44,386 nucleotides of DNA from positions 1 to 44,386 of the forward strand of contig JABDBM010000028.1 in NCBI GenBank assembly GCA_013288685.1. Direction: 5' to 3'. Made by a program: the position numbers and the translations under genes. This stretch comes from Bacteroidota bacterium (GTDB lineage: Bacteria; Bacteroidota; Bacteroidia; Sphingobacteriales; Sphingobacteriaceae). Positions within the stretch are counted from its first letter, which is position 1. Each line of letters starts with the position of its first letter. Under the pieces are notes generated by a model. The model was not told the origin of the DNA. It did no database searches and saw only the letters and a list, made by a program, of their open reading frames with translations. Below, piece after piece: positions 8,011-15,451 of the stretch.

Positions 8011-8811
8011 ATGAAACGTTTTTTAATGGCCTTAGTCATTGTGGCTACGGCATGGCCTGCATTTGCACAAGAGCTGTATGTAAATACCGAACCTGCCAGC
8101 AATATGGCAACCCATTCGCTGGGTATCAGGGTCGAGAATCAAGGATTTTTTAGTCCGATATACAAAACCCGCAGCACGCTGGAGGTGATGTATGGCGAGA
8201 GCCGCAGTGTGATGCTGCATGGGTCGTTGTATGTGTCTGATTATTACCATAACCAGCAACATTTTGAAGGGGGCAGCGCATACGCCAAATTTCGCTTTTT
8301 ATCGGTTGATTCGGTACAGCGGCATTTCCGCGGAGCCTTTTTTGCAAAAATATCGGCTATCAACAACCCCATTCCCAACCAGGAAATTACACTGGAGGGC
8401 GATAACTCCGGCCTGCAAAGCGGCGTGGTTTTTACACAGTTGCTGCATAAACTGGCGTTGTCGGGTTCTGCAAGCTATCTGCATGCCTGGAACAACTTTG
8501 GAGGTAATATTATACCAACAGTAAACGCTCATGATGCTATTGGTTACACTCTATCAGCCGGATACCTCACACTGCCCAAACATTATAAAAGTTACGATCA
8601 GATAAATCTAAATCTGTATGCCGAGTTGTTAGGCAAAACTAATCCGGGCTATGGCCAAAGCTATCTGGATGCTGCTCCGGCGGTGCAGTTAATTTTCAAC
8701 AGTTTAATAAGGGTTGATTTTTCATACAGGATACCGTTGTACAGCACAATAGAGCGCAATACCGCAAGGGTGTATTTGGTGAGGGTAGAGTATAATTTGT
8801 TTAATTTGTGA
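8011..8811 (+). CDS. Outer-membrane barrel protein in the metal-handling group
   Basis: 266 residues with signal peptide MKRFLMALVIVATAWPAFAQ. The mature protein alternates strands and turns (SRSVMLHGSLYVSDYYH, AYAKFRFLSVD, GAFFAKISAIN, RVYLVRVEYNLFNL), typical of a porin-like barrel of about 10-12 strands. It lacks a TonB plug domain. Spacing of 17 bp from the HMA gene suggests one transcript, so it may pass or sense the same metal. No specific family is recognised beyond the HMA-linked context. Confidence 0.75.
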   Translation: MKRFLMALVIVATAWPAFAQELYVNTEPASNMATHSLGIRVENQGFFSPIYKTRSTLEVMYGESRSVMLHGSLYVSDYYHNQQHFEGGSAYAKFRFLSVDSVQRHFRGAFFAKISAINNPIPNQEITLEGDNSGLQSGVVFTQLLHKLALSGSASYLHAWNNFGGNIIPTVNAHDAIGYTLSAGYLTLPKHYKSYDQINLNLYAELLGKTNPGYGQSYLDAAPAVQLIFNSLIRVDFSYRIPLYSTIERNTARVYLVRVEYNLFNL

Positions 8812-8822
8812 GACCTGGGTCT

Positions 8823-8856
8823 AAACGTACGAAATTTTTAAATTTCGTACGTTTTT
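8823..8856 (+). terminator. Intrinsic terminator after the barrel gene
   Basis: A 15-bp stem, AAACGTACGAAATTT (8823-8837) with AAATTTCGTACGTTT (8840-8854), and a two-base loop, ending in TTTTT. Near-symmetry means it could work in both directions. Confidence 0.85.
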
Positions 8857-8936
8857 CCCGGCATTAACTTTAACCTTTTGGCTTTCGCCTTTAACCTTTA
8901 TCCCCTTTTCACTATCTTCGGCAAAACTTTTCAACC

Positions 8937-9380
8937 ATGAACGCTTACTCTTTTGTTAAAGAACTCCATTCGGGTTTCAGGTACATCGTATTTGTACTGG
9001 TGTTAATCGCCATTATTCAATCCCTATTGGGATGGCTGGGTAAAAAGCCCTATACCGAACTTAACCGCAAAATCAATTTATTTGCGCTGATTTCGGCACA
9101 TACTCAATTGCTTATTGGTATCGTGTTATACTTTTTAAGCCCGCTGGTACAATTTAGTGGCGATACCATGAAAAATGCCACAACGCGTTATTTTACCGTG
9201 GAACATTGGGTGATGATGATCATCGCAATTGTGTTAATTACCGTTGGGCACAGTAAATCTAAAAAAATTGTACTGCCCGAAGCAAAGCACAAAACCATCG
9301 CAATATTTTATATCATAGCACTTTTGGTGATAGTGGGGGCTATTATTGCCGGGCATTTGCCTGTTTTTGGCTCATTGTAA
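8937..9380 (+). CDS. Small cytochrome-b-like four-helix membrane protein
   Basis: 147 residues with four predicted membrane helices: ~16-34, ~47-67, ~90-105 and ~122-142. Histidines in or near the helices (KELHSGF, SAHTQLL, VEHWVMM, VGHSKSK, AGHLPVF) are placed as in small diheme cytochrome b proteins, and homologues in this phylum are often labelled cytochrome B. A heme-binding electron-transfer role in the inner membrane is therefore plausible, but the family is poorly studied. It is monocistronic: a terminator lies upstream and the trp promoter downstream. Confidence 0.65.
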   Translation: MNAYSFVKELHSGFRYIVFVLVLIAIIQSLLGWLGKKPYTELNRKINLFALISAHTQLLIGIVLYFLSPLVQFSGDTMKNATTRYFTVEHWVMMIIAIVLITVGHSKSKKIVLPEAKHKTIAIFYIIALLVIVGAIIAGHLPVFGSL

Positions 9381-9399
9381 TAAAAAAGTTAAGAAAAAA

Positions 9400-9429
9400 T
9401 TTGCAGATTCAATTTTCTTTATAAATTTG
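9400..9429 (+). promoter_or_regulatory. Promoter of the trp leader
   Basis: TTTG at 9400-9403, an 18-nt spacer, then TAAATTTG at 9422-9429 (TAnnTTTG). The expected RNA start near 9433 is about five bases before the trpL ATG at 9438. Confidence 0.7.
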
Positions 9430-9437
9430 TGACCGCA

Positions 9438-9497
9438 ATGATCAGAAACAACTATACAAACAGCTGGTGGCACCAATTAATTTTGGCAGCCGGTTAA
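9438..9497 (+). CDS. trpL: trp operon leader peptide with tandem Trp codons
   Basis: A 19-residue open frame, MIRNNYTNSWWHQLILAAG, ending at the TAA 9495-9497. Two adjacent TGG codons at 9465-9470 are far above chance in such a short peptide and stand in front of a terminator and trpE. This is the classic arrangement for ribosome-mediated attenuation: when charged tRNA-Trp is scarce, the ribosome stalls at the Trp codons and frees the downstream antiterminator. Too short for ordinary gene calling; found by reading the leader. Confidence 0.85.
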   Translation: MIRNNYTNSWWHQLILAAG

Positions 9498-9577
9498 AGT
9501 TTTTGATCAGATCGATTAATCAATTATAAACCTAAATAGGAACCCGGCGACCCTCATTCGCCGGGTTTTTTATTTTT
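9463..9577 (+). promoter_or_regulatory. Transcription attenuator of the trp operon
   Basis: The terminator is a 10-bp stem, AACCCGGCGA (9541-9550) with TCGCCGGGTT (9558-9567), then TTTTATTTTT. The competing antiterminator is GCCGGTT (9489-9495), at the leader stop codon, which can pair with AACCCGGC (9541-9548) with one bulged C. Upstream, GCTGG (9463-9467), which overlaps the Trp codons, can pair with CCGGT (9490-9494) and so hold the antiterminator arm. All three mutually exclusive pairings of a leader-peptide attenuator are therefore visible. Confidence 0.85.
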
Positions 9578-9597
9578 AAGGCTTTTTAAAAACAAAC

Positions 9598-11007
9598 ATG
9601 AAGAAGTATAAAATATCCACTACCAATAAAAAGATGCTTGCTGATACCACTACCCCGGTAAGCATTTACCTGCGCCTTCGCGATGTTTTCCCCAATTCGT
9701 TGCTGTTGGAAAGCTCTGACTACCATAGCCGCGAAAACAGTTTAAGCTACGTTTGCTGCGACCCCATCAGCGGGCTCGTGTTGAATGACGGCGCCCTGAA
9801 AATATCTTTCCCTGATGGCCTGGAAGAGAACTACGCCCCCGGCGAGTTTGACCTGATTGACCGCATTAATAATTTTGTGGATAGTTTTGATACTGATTTA
9901 AATGCTACCAAAATACTATCAAACGGTCTGTTCGGTTATTTCACGCATGAAGCGGTTGAGCATTTTGAAACCATCCGTTTAAAACAGAGCGATGACACCA
10001 CCCGGAAAATTCCGGTAATGCAATATCATATTTACCGGTACATCATCGCCATAGATCATTTCAAAAACGAATTATATATCTTCCAAAACCAGCCCAACGG
10101 TCAGCCGGCTAACGGCGGACTGGATAAACTGGCCGATCTGATCCGCAACAAAAACTTCCCGGAATACAAGTTCGAAAGTCACGATGAGGAACAGTCAAAC
10201 TTAACCGGCGAAGAATTTATGGCCCTGGTTGAAAAAATGAAACAACACATTTACCGGGGTGATGTATTCCAGATAGTACCCTCGCGCGGATTCTCGCGCA
10301 AGTTTTTGGGCGACGAATTTAATGTGTACCGGGCCTTGCGCTCCATTAATCCATCGCCGTATCTATTTTATTTTGACTATGGCGATTTCAGAATATTCGG
10401 CTCATCGCCCGAGGCACAAATCACCATAAAAAACCAGGTGGCCAGTATATTCCCTATTGCAGGGACCTTTAAACGCAGTGGCGACGATGAAAAAGATGCC
10501 GAAATAGCCCGCATGTTGGAAAACGACCCCAAAGAGTCGGCCGAGCATGTCATGCTGGTTGATTTGGCCAGGAACGACTTAAGCCGCCATTGCGGCCAGG
10601 TGGAGGTAAAGGCCTTTAAGGAAGTACAATATTACTCGCATTTAATTCACCTGGTATCGCACGTAAGTGGCAAACTACTGCCCGGCGCATCCTCATTTAA
10701 AGTCGTAGCCGATACCTACCCGGCAGGCACCCTAAGCGGCGCACCCAAATACAGGGCCATGGAGATCATCGACGAAAACGAAAAAACAAAACGCAGTTTT
10801 TACAGCGGCGCTATCGGCTACTTTGGGTTCGATGGTTATTTTAATCATGCCATCATGATCCGGTCGTTTTTAAGCAAAAACAATACTTTACATTACCAGG
10901 CCGGGGCGGGTATAGTTGCCGGATCGGTTGCCGAAAGTGAATTGAAAGAGGTAGATAATAAGATTGCGGCTTTGAGGAAAGCGATTGAGTTGGCAGAGGA
11001 ATTGTAA
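9598..11007 (+). CDS. trpE: Anthranilate synthase component I
   Basis: 469 residues, full length. With TrpG it converts chorismate and glutamine to anthranilate, the first committed step of tryptophan synthesis. The N-terminal regulatory domain contains LLES (~36-39), the segment that binds feedback tryptophan in TrpE and helps tell it from PabB. The chorismate-binding domain has GDVFQIVPSRGFSR, GSSPEAQ, PIAGTFKR, MLVDLARNDL, AGTLSGAPKYRAMEII and AGAGIVAGSV, all intact. It is the first structural gene behind the attenuator. The trpG start lies 60 bp downstream, with a C-rich repeat in the gap. Confidence 0.97.
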   Translation: MKKYKISTTNKKMLADTTTPVSIYLRLRDVFPNSLLLESSDYHSRENSLSYVCCDPISGLVLNDGALKISFPDGLEENYAPGEFDLIDRINNFVDSFDTDLNATKILSNGLFGYFTHEAVEHFETIRLKQSDDTTRKIPVMQYHIYRYIIAIDHFKNELYIFQNQPNGQPANGGLDKLADLIRNKNFPEYKFESHDEEQSNLTGEEFMALVEKMKQHIYRGDVFQIVPSRGFSRKFLGDEFNVYRALRSINPSPYLFYFDYGDFRIFGSSPEAQITIKNQVASIFPIAGTFKRSGDDEKDAEIARMLENDPKESAEHVMLVDLARNDLSRHCGQVEVKAFKEVQYYSHLIHLVSHVSGKLLPGASSFKVVADTYPAGTLSGAPKYRAMEIIDENEKTKRSFYSGAIGYFGFDGYFNHAIMIRSFLSKNNTLHYQAGAGIVAGSVAESELKEVDNKIAALRKAIELAEEL

Positions 11008-11011
11008 ACAC

Positions 11012-11036
11012 CACCCCTAACCCCCTAAAGGGGGAA
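11012..11036 (+). repeat. C-rich REP-like repeat, copy 1
   Basis: The block runs CACCCCTAACCCCCTAAAGG followed by GGGAA. The core CCCCCTAAAGGGGG is a hairpin. Related copies are at 11097-11121 (inverted), 17865-17888 (inverted) and 43095-43118. With the copy at 11097 it forms an inverted pair around the trpG start codon. Confidence 0.75.
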
Positions 11037-11066
11037 CTGATAGTTTGAGAGTAACACGAGTATAAA

Positions 11067-11693
11067 ATGACAGATAACACTAATATAGATAATCCCTCCC
11101 CCTTTAGGGGGCCGGGGGGTGAGAGGATTTTAATCATCGACAATTACGATTCATTCACCTATAACCTGGTACACCTGGTTAACGAAATTGGCCTGCAATG
11201 CGAGGTATGGCGCAATGATAAATTCAGTATTGGCGATGTGGATGCATTCGACCGCATTATTCTCTCGCCGGGACCGGGAATACCATCAGAAGCAGGCTTG
11301 CTGTTGGAGGTAATTGAAAAATATGCGCCAACAAAAAGCATATTTGGTGTTTGCCTGGGTCAGCAGGCTATTGCCGAAGTTTTTGGCGGGAGGCTGTACA
11401 ACCTGAATCAACCCATGCACGGCATTGCCACGCCGATAAAAGTAACCGACAAGCAAGAGAAACTTTTTATAGGTCTGCCTGAAAGCTTTAAGGTTGGCCG
11501 CTACCACTCGTGGGTGGTGGATGAAAAGGCAATGCCCAATGTTTTGGATGTGACCGCCATTGACGAGGCTGATAATTCGGTGATGGCTTTGCGGCATAAG
11601 CAATATGACGTGCGCGGTGTGCAGTTTCATCCGGAATCAGTGTTGACGGAGTACGGGAAGGCGCTGATGCAGAATTGGCTTAGGTCAAACTAA
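11067..11693 (+). CDS. trpG: Anthranilate synthase component II (glutamine amidotransferase)
   Basis: 208 residues. Provides ammonia from glutamine to TrpE; in many bacteria the same subunit also serves PabB. The class I amidotransferase triad is present: C96 in FGVCLGQQA, and the His and Glu of QFHPES near the C-terminus. Other conserved segments are ILIIDNYDSFTYN, LSPGPGIP and GRYHSW. The N-terminus is odd: family members normally start within a few residues of ILIIDNYDSF, but here 20 residues precede it and DNPSPFRGPGGE is translated from a C-rich repeat (11097-11121). No ATG, GTG or TTG lies in frame between the repeat and the conserved start, so translation must begin before the repeat unless a rare ATT is used. 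Confidence 0.95.
   Translation: MTDNTNIDNPSPFRGPGGERILIIDNYDSFTYNLVHLVNEIGLQCEVWRNDKFSIGDVDAFDRIILSPGPGIPSEAGLLLEVIEKYAPTKSIFGVCLGQQAIAEVFGGRLYNLNQPMHGIATPIKVTDKQEKLFIGLPESFKVGRYHSWVVDEKAMPNVLDVTAIDEADNSVMALRHKQYDVRGVQFHPESVLTEYGKALMQNWLRSN
11097..11121 (-). repeat. C-rich REP-like repeat, copy 2, inside trpG
   Basis: Reads TCCCCCTTTAGGGGG followed by CCGGGGGGTG. Its reverse complement matches the copy at 11012-11036. It encodes roughly residues 11-19 of the predicted TrpG, so it is a repeat that is also coding sequence. Confidence 0.75.
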
Positions 11694-11714
11694 TTGTATA
11701 AATATAAAAAGCGA

Positions 11715-11822
11715 TTTGTCATCCTGAGCGCAGCGAAGGATCTTCTGAGATATACGTAGCTGACAATGCATGTTTGCTATTGGAGGGAGCAGAAGATCCT
11801 TCGCTGCGCTCAGGATGACAAA
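11715..11822. repeat. 108-bp inverted-repeat element, copy 1 (perfect arms)
   Basis: Arms 11715-11746 and 11791-11822 are perfect 32-bp complements (outer end TTTGTCATCCTGAGCGCAGC), with a 44-bp centre. Copies with the same arms occur at 29847-29955 and 41974-42083. It is non-coding and of MITE or REP type. Here it lies inside the trp operon between trpG and trpC, where the transcript would fold into a very stable hairpin. Confidence 0.85.
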
Positions 11823-11849
11823 GAAAAAGTTATATTAAGGCTTTTAAAA

Positions 11850-12632
11850 ATGACAATATTAGACACCATAGTAGCACGTAAAAAAGTAGAAGTGCAACAG
11901 GCAAAACGCCGCACATCATACACTAAACTGGAGGAATCAGAACTTTTCACGAGGGAATGCTATTCCTTTAAGGATTTTCTGTTAGATCCGCAACGCACAG
12001 GCATCATTGCCGAATTTAAGCGCAAATCACCATCGAAAGGTATTATTAACGATAAGGTAACCGTTAAACAAGTTACCAACGGTTATGCTGCGGCCGGAGC
12101 ATCGGCATTATCTGTTTTAACAGATACGGACTTTTTTATGGGCAAAAAGGCCGATTTAATAGCAGCACGTAAAGACAATAACATACCGGTATTGCGTAAG
12201 GATTTTATGATTGATGAATATCAAATCATCGAAGCAAAATCATTGGGCGCCGATATTATATTGCTGATAGCCGCCATCCTTACCCCTGCTGAAATACAAA
12301 AGCTGGCATCCTTATCAAAAAGCCTGGGATTAAATGTATTGCTGGAAGTGCATAACCTGGAAGAGCTGGAGCGCAGCATTAACCCCAACCTGGATGCCAT
12401 AGGTGTAAATAACCGCAATCTGGCGGATTTTACGGTTTCGGTTGAAACCAGTTACAGTTTAGCCCCACATATTCCATCCGAATTTTTAAAAATATCCGAG
12501 AGCGCCATCAGCAATCCTGAAACTATCAGACAATTAAAACAGGCAGGATTTAATGGCTTTTTAATTGGCGAAAACTTTATGAAACAGACGGACCCGGGAT
12601 TGGCGATGAAAGAATTCGTATCACAGATTTAA
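11850..12632 (+). CDS. trpC: Indole-3-glycerol-phosphate synthase
   Basis: 260 residues from the ATG at 11850 (MTILDTIVARKK). An upstream in-frame ATG at 11766 would take its first codons from the inverted-repeat element and is rejected. The enzyme closes the carboxyphenylamino-deoxyribulose phosphate ring in tryptophan synthesis. Conserved barrel segments are IIAEFKRKSPSKG (~52-64, catalytic Lys), VLRKDFMID, IGVNNRNL, KISESAIS and GFLIGENFM. It is monofunctional, with no TrpF fusion. The last codons (VSQI and stop) lie inside the first unit of a repeat array. trpD is not between trpG and trpC, unlike the usual order in related genomes. Confidence 0.96.
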   Translation: MTILDTIVARKKVEVQQAKRRTSYTKLEESELFTRECYSFKDFLLDPQRTGIIAEFKRKSPSKGIINDKVTVKQVTNGYAAAGASALSVLTDTDFFMGKKADLIAARKDNNIPVLRKDFMIDEYQIIEAKSLGADIILLIAAILTPAEIQKLASLSKSLGLNVLLEVHNLEELERSINPNLDAIGVNNRNLADFTVSVETSYSLAPHIPSEFLKISESAISNPETIRQLKQAGFNGFLIGENFMKQTDPGLAMKEFVSQI

Positions 12633-13139
12633 ACTGATTATTTTGATCACACAGATTAAAGAAATCAGCAAATCATGATTCAAAAAAGTATCACAGATTT
12701 AGACTGATTATTTTGATTCCACAGATTAAAAATCTGCAAATCGTGATTCAAAAAGTATCACAGATTTAAACTGATTGTTTTGATCACACAGATTAAAGAA
12801 ATCTGCAAATCGTGATTCAAAAAAGTATCACAGATTTAAACTGATTATTATAATTACACAGATTAAAAAAATCTGCGTAATCTGTGTAATCAAATAAAAT
12901 CTGTGATTCAAAAAGTATCACAGATTTAGACTGATTATTTTGATTCCACAGATTAAAAATCTGCAAATCGTGATTCAAAAAAGTATCACAGATTTAAACT
13001 GATTATTATAATTACACAGATTAAAAAAATCTGCGTAATCAAATAAAAATCTGCGTAATCAGTGAAATCAAATAAAATCTGTGATACAGAAAGAAAAAAT
13101 CCGTGCAATCTGATTAATCAATAAAAATCTGTGATACAA
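12618..13139. repeat. Array of degenerate 67-110-bp repeats with internal palindromes
   Basis: Six units, each opening with GTATCACAGATTTA, start at 12618, 12688, 12755, 12825, 12915 and 12983, followed by a partial tail. Most units hold CACAGATTAAA, AAATCTGC and an end like GTGATTCAAAAA, so opening and closing parts are partly complementary (ATCACAGATTT with AAATCTGTGAT). Units 2 and 5 are nearly identical, as are the openings of 4 and 6, suggesting duplication of a multi-unit block. It fills the whole trpC-to-M28 gap, and no other gene is seen in it. There are no conserved-length spacers, so it is not CRISPR. Confidence 0.88.
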
Positions 13140-13175
13140 ATTTTCTATTTTCACGAATTATCATATTTCGCGAAA

Positions 13176-15386
13176 ATGAAAAAAACCATTACCCTCTCGT
13201 TAATTGCTCTTGCCGCAATGGCACACGCGCAGCAAAAAAGCATCGGCGGTTTTACCGACGCCTCGGCTGCTAAAGAATTGCAGACCGAAAAAGCTTTCGA
13301 TGCCTCGTTAAATGCCCAACGCATTGGCGAAAATTTGAAAGAACTGTCGGCTTTTCCGCATAATATAGGTTCGCCGGGAAGTAAGGCTGTGGCCGAAAAG
13401 ATATTGCAGAAATACAAAAGCTACGGGCTGGATGCCCACCTGGAAGCCTATACCGTACTTTACCCAACACCTAAAACAAGGGTATTGGAGCTTACCGGCC
13501 CCACCCAATACACGGCACTGTTAAAAGAACCGGCTTTGGCCGAAGACGCTACATCTGGCCAGGCCAACCAACTGCCTACCTATAATGCATGGAGCGCGGA
13601 TGGTGATGTAAGTGGGGCCTTGGTTTTTGTCAACTACGGCCTGCCCGATGATTACGAAACTTTGGCTAAAATGGGCATTGATGTTAAAGGTAAAATTGTA
13701 ATTGCCAAATATGGCCGGTCATGGCGCGGGATAAAACCAAAAGTAGCCTACGAACATGGTGCCATTGGTTGTATCATTTATTCGGACCCGAAAGATGATG
13801 GCTATACCGCCGGTGATGTGTATCCTAAAGGCGCATTTAAAAACGAATACGGTGTGCAACGAGGTTCGGTAATGGATATGGTAATCTACCCCGGCGATCC
13901 GCTTACTCCGGGCGTTGGTGCAACTAAAGACGCCAAACGTTTGGATAGAAAAGACGCCGTTACGATATTGAAAATACCTGTATTACCTATCAGTTACCAT
14001 GATGCCCAACCTTTGTTAGCTGCGCTTGACGGTGATGTAGCCCCACGCGACTGGCAGGGAACGCTCCCTATTACTTACCACATTGGTGCAGGCAAGGCCA
14101 TTGTACATTTAAAATTGGAATTTAACTGGGATATGGTACAGGCTTATGATGTTATCGCCAAAATAAAAGGATCAGAAAAACCGGATGAATGGGTAATGCG
14201 TGGCAATCACCACGATGCCTGGGTAAACGGCGCCGGCGACCCCTTGAGCGGACAAGTAGCTATGTTGGATGAGGCCAAAGCCCTTGGCGATTTGCTGAAA
14301 ACCGGCTGGAAACCTAAACGCAGTATTGTTTATTGCTCATGGGATGGTGAAGAACCGGGTTTGTTAGGATCGACAGAGTTTGCCGAGGACCATGATAAAG
14401 AATTGCAGCAAAAGGCAGTAGTTTATATCAACTCCGATGGCAATGGCCGTGGCTTTTATGGCGGCGGCGGTTCGCAAGCGTTAGAGCCATTTATGGACGA
14501 GATTACACAATATGTAATTGACCCGCAAACTAACGTTAGCATTTATGATCGTAGAAAGGCGCACGATTTGGTGAACGCGACATCATCAAAAGATAAAAAA
14601 GAAATACTGGACCGCAAGGGTGGCCGTTTGGAGTCGCTTGGCTCGGGGTCTGATTATTCATCGTTTTTACAGCATTTGGGTATCCCCACATTGGATTTGG
14701 GCTTTGGCGGCGAAGATCCGGGTGGCGAATACCATTCTATTTACGATTCGTTTGATGATTACCGCCGGTTTAAAGATCCTAAATTTGAATATGGCGTTAC
14801 ATTGGCGCAAACTGCCGGTCATGCTGTTTTACGTATGGCTGATGCCGAGGTGTTGCCGTTCGATTTCCGTAACCTTAGCACCACCATTGATAAATACAGC
14901 AAGGAAGTAAGTGACCTTGTAGATAAAATGCGTGAAAATACCGAGGTGGAGAATCAGTTGATAAAAGCCAATGATTTCGCCATTGCTGCCGACCCTACCA
15001 AACAGGAAGCTGCCCCGGTTGCTAAGGCTGAAGTGCCGAAATTAGATTTTACTGCGTTAAAAGCCGCGCTGGATACGTTAAAGAAAAGCGCTACGCAATT
15101 GGCTGCCACCTGGGCAACTGCATCGCAAACAGCAGGCGATCATGACCAGTTAAACCAATTATTGTATCGCGCCGAGCAACAATTATTATCTGATGGTTTA
15201 CCACGTCGCCAATGGTACAGGCATACTATTTATGCCCCGGGGTTTTATACCGGCTACGGCGTTAAAACGCTCCCGGGCATCCGCGAAGCTATTGAGCAGC
15301 GCAACTGGACCGAAGCGCAGGAGCAAATTGGCGTTGTAGCAAAAAGTATCAGCAATTTGGCAGCGTATTTGGCAACTGCGAAATAG
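13176..15386 (+). CDS. Secreted M28 metallopeptidase, glutamate-carboxypeptidase-II-like
   Basis: 736 residues from the ATG at 13176, which starts the signal peptide MKKTITLSLIALAAMAHAQ. A start at 13131 would lie in repeat sequence. Domain order: N-terminal segment, protease-associated (PA) insert around DVSGALVFVNYG to GAIGCIIYSDPKD, the M28 catalytic domain, and a C-terminal transferrin-receptor-like helical domain. Zinc-site motifs: GNHHDAWVNGAGDP (His, Asp), CSWDGEEPGLLGS (catalytic Glu pair), YINSDGNG (Asp) and GEYHSIYDSFDDY (His). All expected ligands appear present. It should trim peptides in the periplasm or outside, possibly removing acidic C-terminal residues. Monocistronic. Confidence 0.93.
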   Translation: MKKTITLSLIALAAMAHAQQKSIGGFTDASAAKELQTEKAFDASLNAQRIGENLKELSAFPHNIGSPGSKAVAEKILQKYKSYGLDAHLEAYTVLYPTPKTRVLELTGPTQYTALLKEPALAEDATSGQANQLPTYNAWSADGDVSGALVFVNYGLPDDYETLAKMGIDVKGKIVIAKYGRSWRGIKPKVAYEHGAIGCIIYSDPKDDGYTAGDVYPKGAFKNEYGVQRGSVMDMVIYPGDPLTPGVGATKDAKRLDRKDAVTILKIPVLPISYHDAQPLLAALDGDVAPRDWQGTLPITYHIGAGKAIVHLKLEFNWDMVQAYDVIAKIKGSEKPDEWVMRGNHHDAWVNGAGDPLSGQVAMLDEAKALGDLLKTGWKPKRSIVYCSWDGEEPGLLGSTEFAEDHDKELQQKAVVYINSDGNGRGFYGGGGSQALEPFMDEITQYVIDPQTNVSIYDRRKAHDLVNATSSKDKKEILDRKGGRLESLGSGSDYSSFLQHLGIPTLDLGFGGEDPGGEYHSIYDSFDDYRRFKDPKFEYGVTLAQTAGHAVLRMADAEVLPFDFRNLSTTIDKYSKEVSDLVDKMRENTEVENQLIKANDFAIAADPTKQEAAPVAKAEVPKLDFTALKAALDTLKKSATQLAATWATASQTAGDHDQLNQLLYRAEQQLLSDGLPRRQWYRHTIYAPGFYTGYGVKTLPGIREAIEQRNWTEAQEQIGVVAKSISNLAAYLATAK

Positions 15387-15388
15387 TT

Positions 15389-15415
15389 TTCCCGTTTGGA
15401 ATATAAAAACGGGAA
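15389..15415 (+). terminator. Possible hairpin terminator after the M28 gene
   Basis: TTCCCGTTT (15389-15397) pairs with AAACGGGAA (15407-15415) just after the stop. No clear T-run follows, so its strength as a terminator is doubtful. Confidence 0.4.
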
Positions 15416-15451
15416 TTGGAGCCCAGAGGCAACGGCGATGAGTTTTTATTT

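Noticed and set aside
11766..11849. Longer N-terminus for TrpC starting at 11766
   Set aside because: Its 28 extra codons come from the inverted-repeat element, and the conserved start MTILDTIVARKK is at 11850.
12618..13139. CRISPR-like array
   Set aside because: Repeats of 67-110 bp are degenerate and contiguous, there are no unique spacers of constant length, and no cas genes are near.
13131..13175. Earlier start for the M28 peptidase
   Set aside because: It lies in repeat-derived sequence, and the clear signal peptide begins at 13176.
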